Below, one piece after another: positions 47,792 to 59,330 of a stretch of DNA of 64,000 nucleotides (position 1 is its first letter; the number at the start of each line of letters is the position of its first letter). The position numbers and the translations under genes are program-made. The stretch comes from Hofstenia miamia (taxonomy: Eukaryota > Xenacoelomorpha > Acoela): the NCBI GenBank assembly GCA_004352715.1, contig SCFE01000026.1, forward strand, positions 1,674,263-1,738,262, in the 5' to 3' direction. A model generated the notes under the pieces. The model was not told the DNA's origin and ran no database searches. It was given only the letters and a program-made list of their open reading frames with translations.

Positions 47792-48295
47792 GTGTGCAGA
47801 TCAGTGACTGCAGCAGGGTTTCTGGAACAAGACTCATCTAATGAAGAGGAGAGTTGTGTTGCATCAGTTCTGTGTGCTGTGGGATCAAATCAAGGAATCT
47901 ATCAGGACATAGGTATAGGAGAAGCTGAGCAAATAATTAGTGCTTTAATTGATCCAGGATCCACTCATTCATTCTTGAAAGCATCTACTTGCCAGTCTGC
48001 AGGATTGAAATTTGTTCAGTCCAATTCTTCTACTCATCTTGCATCGGGTCAAAAGTTTCCAGTGGTAGCCTCCTGCTTGACTTTGTTGCATATAGGTGAA
48101 CATTATTACACTGTAATGTTTTCTGTAGTAGAATCTCTTATATGTGATGCAATTATTGGATTGGATGTTCTTAGCCAGCATTATTCTGTTAATCTAGCAT
48201 TGGGAGGAAGACATGATAGCTTATCAATCTCTTGCTTTGCATTGGTTGCAGCCACTGAGGCAAAGAAGCCTCCAAAAAATCATTTCCAGCCATGA
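47792..48295 (+). pseudogene. Aspartic protease of the plus-strand gypsy element
   Basis: A 168-codon open segment with ALIDPGSTHSFL, the D-(S/T)-G-S-T-H-SF motif of gypsy proteases but with Pro at the second position, and IIGLDVLSQHY, the matching flap-end block. It overlaps the next RT frame by four bases in a different frame. The N-terminal part is the end of Gag (HWATVCRSVTAAG). Pro in the catalytic triplet probably inactivates it. Confidence 0.75.
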
Positions 48296-49728
48296 GCATG
48301 ACTACTCCTCAGATTTTTACTGCTGGGGTTTACACAGCAGCTCCTGTTGCAACACCTTTGAGAAGGGCTAGACCAGAAAATGCAGAATTTATGAGAAGGG
48401 AAGTAGTGAAATTGTTGTCTGAAGGCATTATTGAACCTTCAACATCTCCTTGGAGGGTGCAGGGATTTGTTGTTAGTGGTCAAAAGAAGTGAATGGTCAT
48501 TGACTACTCTGAAACTGTCAATTGATTTACTGATCTAGATGCATATCCCTTTCCAGACAAGGAATACTTGCTTGACAAGGCCACTGAGTATCAGGTGTTT
48601 TTGAAGCTGGATCTTAAGTCAGCTTACCATCAAGTGCCTTTAGATTCCAAAGATAAGCAGTTCACAGCATTTGAGGTCAGGGGAAGGTTTTACCAGTTCA
48701 CTTGCCTTCTGTTTGGCATTACTAATGCTGTTCCTGTGTTTCAGAGAATTATGGATGACTTTGTAAGCAAGCATAATCTTTGGGGTGCTCTTCTGTTCTT
48801 AGATGATGTCATCCTAGGCAGTGTGACACAGGCAGAGCATGATGAGAATCTCAGATCCTTCTTAGCTACAGCACATTCTGTGGGTATAACATTGAACATG
48901 GAAAAATGTTCATTTTGTCATTCTTCAGTCTCTATGTTAGGTCACATTATCATGAATGGCTTTAAAAAGCCTGATCCTAAGCTCCTGCAATGTGTGTGGG
49001 AATATCCTGTTTCAGACAACAGTAAGAAGCTCAAAAGGCTTCTCGGTTTCTTTGCCTATAATGCAAAATGGATTCATCAGTATTCTGACAAAATCCAACC
49101 ACTCTTGAATGCTCAAGCACAAAGAGCATTTCCGTTACCATCTTCCATTGTGAGGGCTATTTCCGACATTAAACGCGAGATTGCTAATGCTATGCTTGCT
49201 ATTCCAATTAAAAATGCTGGATATTTGCTCTTAGAGACGGATGCATCGGGCTCTGCCATTGGTTCGTCTTTAACTCAGAATGGGAGGCCCATCACTTATT
49301 TTTCAAGGACAATCTCAGCTTCAGAAAGAAACCAATCGTCCGTTGAGAAAGAGGCGCTAGCAATTGTGGAGTCATTTCGGAAGTTTAGAGACATCCTTCT
49401 CGCTTATCCTGTAAATGTTAAGACTGATCAGAAAAGCATCGCCTTTCTTTTCTCTGATCAGAAATCGAAAATTAAGAATGAAAAGCTTATTCAGTGGAGG
49501 CTAGAGTTGTCTGAGTTTAGGTACTCAATATCATATAAGCCTGGTGTGGAGAATATCAGAGCAGATGCTCTTTCAAGGTGTGCTTTGGTTGTGCCTGAAT
49601 GTAGCTCTCTGTACCAGATCCACAACGAACTTGCTCATCCGGGGATAACTTGCATGTGGCATTATGTTAGGAAAAGCAATTTACCCTTTTCATTAGAGAA
49701 CATCAAATCAGTAATAGCAGGATGTTGA
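48292..49728 (+). pseudogene. RT-RNase H of the plus-strand gypsy element
   Basis: One frame runs through with only two TGA stops (48490-48492 and near 48526), both where related RTs have Arg. RT motifs: EGIIEPSTSPWR, YPFPDKEYLLDKA, KLDLKSAYHQVPL, FTCLLFGITNAV, FLDD (DD at 48802-48807, intact), EKCSFCHSSVSMLGHII. RNase H: LETDASGSAIGSSL, EKEALAIVESFRKFR, VKTDQKSIAFLF and NIRADALSR retain all acidic positions. HNELAHPG begins the integrase zinc domain. CG is absent over 48301-49020 and common over 49130-49480 within this one frame. Confidence 0.88.
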
Positions 49729-50471
49729 GTTTGTTGCCTTTTGAAGCCATCTTTTACTCACTTGTGTGACACCAGTCATGTAATAAAATCATCAAAGCTG
49801 TTTGAGATGATATTTTTTGATTTAGTTGGGCCTAAGTGTCCAAGTTCAGCAACTGGAAGTACCTATTTGTTAACAATTGTCAATGAATTCAGCTGCTTTC
49901 CCTTTGGATTTGCTTTGAAGAATATCAGTTCATATACTATTATTAGTCATTTAAAACAACTTTTTGATGTTTTCAGAGACCTGTGTTTCATACATTCTGA
50001 TAGAGGAACTCAGTTCCAGTCTGTGGAGTTTGTCAAATTTTGCTTTGAGAGGGGGATTTCACAGTCAAGAATGTTGCTATATCATCTGCAAGGTAACAGG
50101 CAATGTGAGAGGACAAACAGGATCATGTGGAAGGCTGTTCTATGTATGTTAGAATTGAGGAACTTAGAGAATAACAAGTGGGAGAGTCTTTTGGACATGC
50201 ACTTTCAGCTATTTGCAGCCTTCTTTGTATGGCAACAAATGAAACTCCTAATGATAGGTTTTTTCACTTCTCACATAGGAGGCCAATGAATTTTAATCTT
50301 CCAGGCTGGCTCCATCCTGGTAACTCAGCTTATTTGTGGAATTTTGTGCGCAATAAATCAGATCCCTTAGTGACAAAGGTTGATATCAAAAATGTTGTTA
50401 ATGATAGAGTCACAGAAGTTGAGTTTAAGAATGGATGCAAGAGTACCACCTACAGAAAATGCAGTAGGTAA
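49729..50471 (+). pseudogene. Integrase of the plus-strand gypsy element
   Basis: The CxxC half of the zinc domain spans a TGA (C, stop, V, C at about 49724-49735). The core has FFDLVGP, FIHSDRGTQFQS and QGNRQCERTNR, giving the D, D and E positions. A frame change at about 50180 moves the end to another frame: SLLCMATNETPNDRFF and WLHPGNSAYLWNFVRNK. The core and tail resemble the second copy at 52.2 kb. Confidence 0.82.
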
Positions 50472-50800
50472 TAAAGAAGAACCCAGTACCCAACATGGTT
50501 GCATCACTGAAGACACTGCTACTCATGATCTCAGCCAAGAGGGTCTCTGAATTAGTTGCTGAGGCCCCTTTGCATCATGCTGTCCATGAAGACAAGGCCA
50601 CTTCATCCAGAAGAAATGTTCAAGAGGGTGAGTCACAAAGAGAATTGTTGCAGAATTTTTCAGCAGCTCCAACAGATTTGACACAGAACCCACAAGCAAA
50701 CCATTCTACATCTTGCTCTAAAGAATGCTACAACAAGCATTGTTCAAACATTTCTTTAGTTGGTCAAGAAACTCTTCATCCCTTTTCATAGCCACACAGA
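50472..50800 (+). pseudogene. C-terminal tail of the gypsy polyprotein
   Basis: The open segment 50495-50791 is Ser/Glu/Gln-rich and low in conserved motifs, as expected after the integrase C-terminus. No LTR is seen immediately downstream, so the 3' end of this copy is lost or diverged. Confidence 0.4.
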
Positions 50801-52162
50801 AGGCACATTATATCTTAGAATCCAACATCTCCCTGGAAACCTGAACAAAAATAAGCAAGCAATTGGATACAACACAACACTCTGTTACCTCTTCTACAAT
50901 GATGTTCTTAATTGATGCTGAAAAACACCCTGCAGTAAGTACTCTAATATACCTTATTTTCAGAGTACAGTACACACTTGCTTTAAAAATGTATTTCATC
51001 TTAATAATTTATGTAAACTCATTATACACAAAGACAATTTGGTTTTACAACCACAAATTAATTTTATCTCTGGAAATAATTCTATTTGTTTATTTTATCA
51101 AGTTTAGCAAACTGCCTGAAACTTAATTTATTGAAAAACTTTCTCTCACATACAATTTTGCTAAAGTGAACAAAATTCATTTAGTTGTTATTCACTGATT
51201 TAACTAATAGTGAATATTGTGGTTCTGAACTTTACAAATTTAAATTAAGTCTAGATAACTTTTCCATTATAAAGACTCCCAATTTTGGCATGATTTCTGT
51301 ACAGCTGCATAAATTCATATAGACTTAATCTTACATAGGATATGCCCCTATCACCAAGTAATGGTTGATAAATGCCTTGCAATTTATGTCTTATTACAAG
51401 CACAATCTTATGAACTCATTGCTGATGAATGTGCTTCTAATTCTTTTACTGATATACATGTTTCTTTTGCTTATACACAATCTGTTAGTACAAAGCTGCT
51501 ATTTTTGTTAATTTGGTTGACAGTAAAACAAAGGAAATTTATCTGATCACTCTATTACCAACAGTGTGAAGGCAAAAGAATTTAAGAAAGAGTGCAAAAA
51601 TTTGTCTGTGAACAATGTGGTAGTAATGGATAAATTGCTTTGATATAGTGGTATTTGTTTAGCTTTTTATTTATAAGAGGGAGAAGCAAAATTCTCAAAT
51701 AAAACAAAACCATTTTTAAATTTTTTCTGGAAATTGTGTATTAATGTATTCAACAACATAAATCTTGTAATATTTTCAATAATGATTATCATACTAAATT
51801 TGCTTAATTATTTCTAATATCAGATCAAATAGAGTGTATCACTAACTGACATAGGTCATTTTTTATTCAATTAAATGAATTTTGTACAAAGACACCACAT
51901 TAAAGTTTCTATGGAGAATATCATTACTAAACAATGCATATCAAGAAAGAAATTTCAAAGTCAACTCTTATATGATGGGAAACTAATTTGCTATTGGGAG
52001 AAAACATGTATTGACTTTTTATTATCAGTGAATATACAATCTTTTAACAGCATAAATTTTGTTAACAGTGAATATATTTTGGTCAAATGCCATAATTCTA
52101 AATTCCTAGCAATGAAATAAATTGTAAAAATAAATTAACAAAATCAAATATTAACTTGTATT
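50801..52162. other. CpG-free AT-rich spacer
   Basis: No CG was seen here. Several open segments of 60-87 codons lack motifs. It separates two gypsy 3' regions. Confidence 0.45.
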
Positions 52163-53206
52163 ATGTCATCAGATATTATCAATTGTCTGGAGAACTTATT
52201 TTCACTGTTCAGCAAGCCTAAATTTATTCACTCAGACCACGGTACCCAGTTTCAGTCCACTGAGTTTAGAAGTTTTTGTTTGAGATCTGGCATAGCAACT
52301 TCACGCACAACTCCTTATCATCCATCGGGAAATGGGCAATGCGAGAAGTACAATGGGACTATCTGGAAGGCTGTTAGCTGCCTCGTACATTCTAGAAACC
52401 TGAGTGTTCTCAGTGGATCTCTGTCCTTCTGGAAGCCTTAGCATCTGTTTGTACACTGATCAATACAATGACCAATGAAACCCCACATTAAAGATTTCTG
52501 AAATTCCCAAGATTAAACATGACGTGGAAAGAAAATCTGGAAGATTGGTTAACCCCTGGTAACCATGCTCTGCTCAAACGACATGTTCACAATAAAGATG
52601 ATTCTCTTGTTACTGAAGTCACAATCGAAGAAGTTTTGTCTTCAAATGTAATTCGTGTTTGTTACCCTCATGGNNNNNNNNNNNNNNNNNNNNNNNNNNN
52701 NNNNNNNNNNNNNNNNNNNNNNNNNNNNNNNNNNNNNNNNNNNNNNNNNNNNNNNNNNNNNNNNNNNNNNNNNNNNNNNNNNNNNNNNNNNAAATGTAAT
52801 TCGTGTTTGTTACCCTCATGGACGGATCAATACAGTCTCTAGTAGCAGTCTGGCCAGAGCACCCCAGCATTTTCAACAAAACCTATTGAAGACTCTGAAT
52901 ATTCTCGACCATCATTCCGATGATCCTCAACCTTGATCGTGTGAAGATCCCATTTGCCAAAAGAACACCCCAACTAACAACGAAATGCAACAACCAACTG
53001 ATAATGTCACTCAAAGTTCCCAAGAAGACGAAAATGACTTTTCCGCAGAAAATCAAAACTATTTGTCAATTGATTCTGCAAATACCCACTCTAAATTCGA
53101 CGAGGTATTGGAAACGCTGCCTCTGTTATCTGAATCAACCATATCATCGCCGAAGGCTGATCCTATTCCTATTGTTACTGGAAATTCCACGGAACCAGCC
53201 AGATGA
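52163..53206 (+). pseudogene. Second gypsy copy: integrase core to C-terminus, CpG-rich
   Basis: Starts inside the core with KFIHSDHGTQFQST, TTPYHPSGNGQCEKYN and AVSCLVHSRNLS, then after a frame change MTNETPH, LEDWLTPGNHALLKRHVHNKDD and a Ser/Asp-rich tail to 53206. The D and E positions are present; the first Asp lies upstream of the truncation. A 118-N gap (52674-52791) with a 30-bp duplicate on either side interrupts it. Compared with 49.7-50.5 kb this copy keeps CG at many codons. Confidence 0.8.
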
Positions 53207-53254
53207 TCTGGCAGAGTCAAGCGCTCGCCATAATATTTACACGACTATATTTAT

Positions 53255-53429
53255 GGGGGAGAAATGAAGTGATAATGAAGATATATTTACGTGTGTTTTG
53301 TGTTATGTTTATTACGTATTGTGTTATATTTATTAGTGTATATTAATGTTGTTTTGTATTTTAAGATTGCATGCTATAGCAAATAAAAGCTTTGGATAAG
53401 CCGTGTTTCATGTGAGTGACCACACAACA
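53255..53429 (+). repeat. 3' LTR with polypurine tract
   Basis: GGGGGAGAAA at 53255-53264 is a polypurine tract followed by TGAAGTGATAATG. The terminal part TGTTATGTTTATTACG (53301) to CACACAACA (53429) parallels the LTR at 43787, including CAAATAAAAGCTTTGG. The LTR is thus about 130-165 bases, unusually short. The CG-free sequence resumes just after it. Confidence 0.6.
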
Positions 53430-53939
53430 TAACTTGAAAAAGAAATTTATAAAAAATTACAATAAATAATTAGTAAAATAAAAATAAAATTTAAAGTAAA
53501 GATGATATTTAAAAATGTACATATAGACCATTCTATTCCTTGTTCTAGTTAATGCATTACAATTTTTTTAACAATTTAGGCACACTTAAAGCATATTAAA
53601 CTTCAATTGCAGGGTGTAAGATGAATAATACAGTTTCATGACTAATGAAATTGATAGGCCAAAGATGCTTAAAAAGCATATTGGTCTAGGTTGGTGATTT
53701 CAAATTCATTCACACAAAAAGTTGAATACTTTTTCATATTTTGTTTTCATTGCCTATGTATATTATCAAATTTCACAGTTAACTGAGCATGTTTTTTTAC
53801 CTTTCCAATTTAAAATGAAATTATACATATTGATTTCTAATATGTTGAGTATCTTGTTTTAATCACATGTGTTTAAATTTTCTATATTTTAACTAACAGC
53901 AGACTGAACTGAAATTATATTCATTGATTTTTGCTTTGT

Positions 53940-54025
53940 TGGGGAATATATTATTGTTTTGTAGTTTTTCACAATATTTCTTAGTGGTTTTAGCTTCATC
54001 TTAGCAACCTTCTTCTTTGACATTA
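53940..54025 (-). pseudogene. Possible gypsy integrase scrap
   Basis: Minus strand reads VAKMKLKPLRNIVKNY, similar to SKMKPLRRITAEEL of the fragment at 45.4 kb. The adjacent words TTCACACTATAG(T/C) also occur at 46,417 near that fragment. Too short for certainty. Confidence 0.3.
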
Positions 54026-55535
54026 AGTTCTCTGGTACAGTTCACACTATAGTCAACCCAGAGATTCTACATAATCATAATTTAATGAGTGAATAAATTG
54101 AGTAACTGTATAACTAACCTAAGTGCTGAAAGATATTACTAGGAAATTGTCTTTAAGTGAGGCACACTTCAGCAAAGTAAAGTCAAACTAGCAAAGTATA
54201 ATTTAGAAAATCATGTCTCTAAATAAAATGTAAGCAAGAGTAAAATCCTTGTTTTTGAAAGAATAACTGTTATAAAGGAACTATTTATTTAGAATTATTA
54301 TAATGGCATGCATCAGCAACATCATGAGTTTTATCCACTTTTTTAAGTAAGGAAATGATTAATTGCTTGTATTAAATACCTGATAGTGAGAGAATGTGTG
54401 GCACACTTGTTTAAAGGGTTGATATGCTATCAAACTTAAATACCCACTACACTTGTTTGACAAAAAAATCAAAAGCATTTAGATCACTGAAATCAGGTGT
54501 TGCTACAAGTTTGAAGGAGTGATACACATTAAAACTTATTGTGGATTTGTGTGCCAAACAATTATGTTATTAAGTTTGACAGACAATTTTGACCATTTAT
54601 CTCCTCTTAAGATGTTCAATTTCTACATTTTAGTAATAAACCTCATTGAACAAAGAAATTTCTGAATAAACATATACAATAGTGAACATGTTTATTTAAG
54701 GTTAACTGTAACTGAACTGAACTTCAATGATTAAACTATATATCATATTGTTCAGATAGTATTTTTCTAAAACCTAAAAACCATCTTTTGCATAGTGAAT
54801 TTTGTGTAAGATTAAACAACAACAAGGTCTAATAATTTTACTAAATGTTATATAACTAGTATAACTACTAAGGATAATACACAATAATAAAATATTCAGA
54901 CTACAAAAGCAAATGCTCAAGTGTATGAAAATATATAAGATGTATCATGCTCAGGAAGGCCTAAGAATTACTTAAGTATAATATCAGTTAAAGATAAAAG
55001 TAACTTACTAATTAATAAAATAAAAATAATACTTAGAATTGTGCAAAAAACTCCTAAAATCTTTCATTAAAATATACAAAACAAGTTTTACAAATAAAGT
55101 AAAAAAAGTCTTTGTTGCAAGTGGTCCTTCATTCTTATTTAAGGCCTCTGATTTTTTAAAAAAAGAGCTACTACTTAGATCAATTCTGCACATGCTTGCA
55201 ATAGTGTTTGCCTAATACAGATATCAATAGTTATAAGTTGCATTGTCAGACAAATTTATATGTCACTATACTATATAACAGCTTTCCTGAGGTCTTTTAT
55301 TTTTTCAAAGTGCTGCATATCATCTCAACTACATCAACATCAGTAATAAATCATCAGGGCATCAGTGACAACAGAAACTACAAATATTTTTCTGCTTGAC
55401 TTTTTTATAATTTTTTTGAAAATTTAGTCTGCTGAGCTAAGAAATAATTACTTGCAATTGAACTTGCAACTCTAGCTTTGAATAAATGATTTTGCAATAT
55501 TTTCAAGTAGATTTTCAATTAAGTTATAGTTTATG
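54026..55535. other. CpG-free AT-rich spacer
   Basis: No gene or repeat was recognised. The CG-free state ends at about 55,575. Confidence 0.45.
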
Positions 55536-55838
55536 TTTAATTATATCTGCTTTGAGCTTCTAAACCAACTAAACCGATATAAATGTTGTCGGCATATGAA
55601 ATTGCGCAATCGTTTGGGCGAATTTTCCAAGAGCATAATTTATATAATTATTTCTAAGAATTTTGCTATTGTGCAATGCGTTATAATTTTGAATCTTAAG
55701 GTATTTTATTTTTATATTTCATTTCTTGCAAACAGCAATTTTAAAATTATTTTAAATTTTTCTTTCCGTATTGTTTTTTGGTATGTATGTAATCACCAGA
55801 TACAATGGAGCTAATATCAAGGTGTTTCCCTTTCATCA

Positions 55839-56022
55839 ATGACACTTCCTGTTATTAGTAGTAACATTGAAACAGAACGGACCACCGCCCCCCTGACCTC
55901 GCTTTCTCAAGTTTTTTTTCTGTTTGCCATGTTGAAGTCAGACATCGAGAGAATTGGATATTTAGGCAAACGTGCTGCAAATGAAGTTGAATTGCAGTGT
56001 TGTGATGTGTTTTTTCCAAACA
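55839..56022 (+). CDS. Possible exon, unidentified
   Basis: An open segment with a mixed, non-repetitive composition (LKSDIERIGYLGKRAANEVEL and CCDVFFPN) ends at a plausible splice donor, AAACAG/GGTTAGTG (about 56022). It contains several CG and is GC-richer than its surroundings. It lies 0.8 kb upstream of the sacsin-like exon on the same strand, so it could belong to that gene, but no domain is recognisable and the start is a guess. Confidence 0.3.
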
Positions 56023-56815
56023 GGGTTAGTGTTGTTAACATCTTAACCTTAATATTTCTTTATTCTTTTAATAACAAAGTTGTTAGTTTCATGCATATTG
56101 CTGTTTATCTGACATAAATTTGCGATCTCAGTAATGTGCGTGATTTTGGTTATTGAATAATCCTCTGTATTATTTATCAAGGTTGCTTTATGTATTTATT
56201 TACTATGTTCTGTAAAAAATCAATATTATAATTTATAACCACTATCAACTTATTCTGTACAATTAAATCGGTTTCTTTATATCTAGTTTTTGGAACACCT
56301 CAAACTAGTAGGAACCATAAAATTCCAGCATTTTTATACATTTCATTGAAATGAACACGTATGCTTGTACAGTTAGTAATTTCATACATTTTTACACTTC
56401 TGTTTATCTGACATCTCATTTTTGTGCATGATATGGTTCAAATGATTACTTATTTCGATTTAGTATTATCATTATTGGCTAATGTTCTGTAACAATTTTA
56501 TCAGTATCTGCTCCTACTACATTGTGATGTCTTAAATGTTTCATGCTTGTAGTCATTTACAATATTTATTATTTAAGTGTAATTTATATTGCAGTTATTA
56601 TAAATTTACTACACTCATCGTAGTTTGCTTCTGACATCTCAAGTATCTGTATTTTCGTTTCCATATATTTTCAATTAAGTTATCATTTGCATTACTGATA
56701 TTTTAGCATAATAATTTTATAAATATTCATCGGAAGGGATAACAATTAAAGCATTTTATGCGAAAATATTTCCAAATTTATTTAGAAAACCTTTGCTTAA
56801 ATGTAAGGAAAAGAA

Positions 56816-57020
56816 ATGCTTGGATCTTCATTCTTTCAAAGAGAACCCTTAACAAAAAGAATTTATAACATTCTCAAACAGTATCCGGATGGATTGGCTT
56901 TACCCAAAGAATTTGTTCAAAACGCAGATGATGCGGGTGCTGAGCGTGTTCATATCGTCTGGGATAAGCGCTCGCACCCTTCAGACAATTTATTAGATGC
57001 GAATCTAGTTGAATATCAAG
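56816..57020 (+). CDS. Sacsin-like GHKL ATPase, N-terminal exon
   Basis: Translation from 56816 gives FQREPLTKRIYNIL, YPDGLALPKEFVQNADDAGA and VHIVWDKRSHPSD, ending LVEYQ followed by a split Gly codon at GAATATCAAG/GTTTGT. This is the start of the sacsin/HSP90-type ATPase repeat: F.Q.EPLT.RI..IL..YPDG...KE..QNADDAGA...... The E..QNADDAGA box is the N-box of the Bergerat fold, with the Glu and the Mg-binding Asn in place. Sacsins are huge co-chaperones; invertebrates have many shorter relatives. The next exon (PAL..YND type) was not found before 64 kb, so the gene is partial or broken. Confidence 0.8.
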
Positions 57021-57176
57021 GTTTGTACTTATTGATGTAATTATAAGCTAATGCCATTATGCAAATTAAATATTTGAGCCAAGGACTTCGGTGTATAACC
57101 ACTTTGAAGCAAGAACATTGTTTTTATCATTTTGCTTTTGCAGTTAGAATCAACACCTAATCATCAATTACAAATA

Positions 57177-57259
57177 TGTTCATATCGTCTGGGATAAACG
57201 CTCGCATCCTTCAGACCACTTATTACATAATAATCTAGTCGAATATCAAGGTTTGTTTA
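57177..57259 (+). pseudogene. Diverged duplicate of the sacsin exon 3' end with splice donor
   Basis: TGTTCATATCGTCTGGGATA through CGAATATCAAGGTTTGT repeats 56947-57029 at a spacing of 230 bases with about ten differences. The frame stays open across the copied part and the donor is preserved. An upstream acceptor-like TTTTGCTTTTGCAG ends at 57143, but splicing exon 1 into it would run into a stop within a few codons. Confidence 0.8.
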
Positions 57260-57719
57260 TATATATATATAGTATAGTGTTGAGTATTTGTACCTTTGGT
57301 AGTCTTTAGTTGTCATATGTATATTTTATGTTTAAAAATGTAGTTGGTGTTCAACCATTATTAAGAAACATTTTAATTATAACTTAATTTTCAATTACCA
57401 TACCATTAATTATACATTTGCATTCCATAAATTTTCGCAGAGCAGAGTTGGCACCCCACTTCGTCTTCCATATTTTACCTTTAAGAGGAAATTTACACAT
57501 TCTAAAAGCGCTATATGGTATCACTCAAAAATATATAATTAAGCACGGATTACAGCTGTAAATTTAAGACGTTTAGCAACGGCATACCATAAAAAATCAG
57601 TGATTATAACATAATTTTTCAAAATGTATTAAATTTGTACTGAAATATGTATACTGTGTTTTCAAATATATCACTTAGATATTTTGTACTTTCTTCACCG
57701 TTTTACCTTCAAATTGGCA

Positions 57720-57890
57720 TGTCTTATATATATATANNNNNNNNNNNNNNNNNNNNNNNNNNNNNNNNNNNNNNNNNNNNNNNNNNNNNNNNNNNNNNNN
57801 NNNNNNNNNNNNNNNNNNNNNNNNNNNNNNNNNNNNNNNNNNNNNNNNNNNNNNNNNNNNNNNNNNNNNNTATATATATATATATATGTT
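57720..57890. repeat. (TA)n microsatellite around a 134-N gap
   Basis: TA repeats border the gap 57737-57870 on both sides, downstream of the sacsin-like exon. Confidence 0.9.
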
Positions 57891-58481
57891 GGAAAAACTA
57901 ACATTTAAGTTGCCGTTTTATCATTAAATTGTCACAAATATCAATTAAAATGCACTTTTAATAATTAAATTTACATTAGTTATTTTGAAAAAACTTATAA
58001 GGTAATCGACACCTTCAGCAGAACTTCAAATTATTTACATACAAGAAGGCTTACATCTCATTCACTATGGTAATAACTATCTGAAATAATTCGACTATAA
58101 ATTTCACTCACTGATTGCTTTTGAGAATATTGATATTTTTTAAAACCGTCCTTTTATAATTTGACAGAAGTGGCCATATTCTCCTCATGCTTGGGAAATA
58201 TGGAAATATAGGTGTTCATGTTGTACAGCTTTCCTCCCTAGTGATAAATTTTCAAATATTGATGTTACGCATTGACTTTAATTACGAAATGTGTTCAAAA
58301 TGAAATTTACATTTCAAAAATGTATTTTTTTTCGAACAATGCTTTTCAAATATTTAATTAAATTAAACAATGCTTTTCAAATATTTAATTAAATTAACGC
58401 AATATTGAATTAATGAATTGAGAAAAGGTAATATTTGCTACCTTGACCAACTCAATAGACGCGTTTCTAAACAATTATTTA
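57891..58481. other. AT-rich spacer
   Basis: A 36-bp direct repeat, AACAATGCTTTTCAAATATTTAATTAAATTAA, is present twice near 58337 and 58368. No gene was recognised. Confidence 0.4.
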
Positions 58482-59330
58482 TTAGGTATTAATACATTTG
58501 TCAAATAGCTCTTTGCTGCTGCAAAGTTCATATAACCAGTCATCACAACCACTACAGCAGATCCAGACATCCCCGAGCGTGTACAGGCCCATATCCTCAT
58601 TACATATTCCACAACGCCAATCCTCTTCATGGGGAGGGTGATGTCATGTATTTTTGATTTTTTTACATTTACTCCGGCTATCGCACATTTTATTGCGAAC
58701 CGAACCTATGAGAGCTTCTTTGTACTGGAGGTTGTCAATACTTGCTCGTGGGAATTTTCTGCTCTTGAAAAAAATGATCCATTATTTACAATTCCGCAAT
58801 GTATATTTGCGAAGTGAACAAACTGTTACCACCTGAGAGTTTGCAGTAGCAATGCTACATGTTGGAGTATCCCAAATATAATTATTATAGAAATATAAAA
58901 TTATCAATCGAGGGAATGATGCGATCACTCGCAATAAAATGTTAATCTGTAAAGATGTCATGGCGAAGTGGCACTATTCCGGAAACACAAAATCCATTTA
59001 TCGCATTATCAATCGTTGCTGCTTTACAATAAGCTTTACAGAATAGCTCTGGGATGTTGTACTCAGATACAATTCTTCCAGCATGTATTTTTATAAAAAA
59101 TGCACCACTTGATTTTAATAACTTAAAAAGTACAATCTAGATGTTGTAGTTTATGGGATAGCAGGCAGAGGAGAATCGCATTATTTTCATTTGCTTTAAG
59201 AATAACATCAAGAATTTTCGTATGCAAACTATGTCCATCCAAAATTATCAATGTAGGTGGGTCAGGGAACGACTTTGGGCGGACAAAGTTTAGAAAATGG
59301 TTGAACCATTCTATGGGTTAAAGGGGGTGG
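58482..59330 (-). pseudogene. pogo-like DDE transposase relic with PHD-like tail
   Basis: Minus strand from about 59320: EWFNHFLNFVRPK, PPTLIILDGHSLHTK (second catalytic Asp), NNAILLCL, LQHLDCTF (third Asp), EYNIPELFCKAYCKAA and AINGFCVSGIVPLRHDIF. This is the order seen in pogo/Tigger/Jerky DDE_1 transposases. The C-terminus has CGICNEDMG and VWICCSGCDDWLYELC, a PHD-like Cys-rich tail known from arthropod and cnidarian pogo proteins, with Tyr where the zinc-binding His is expected, then stop at 58482. Frame breaks occur around 59130. The DNA-binding and first-Asp parts are missing. Confidence 0.78.
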
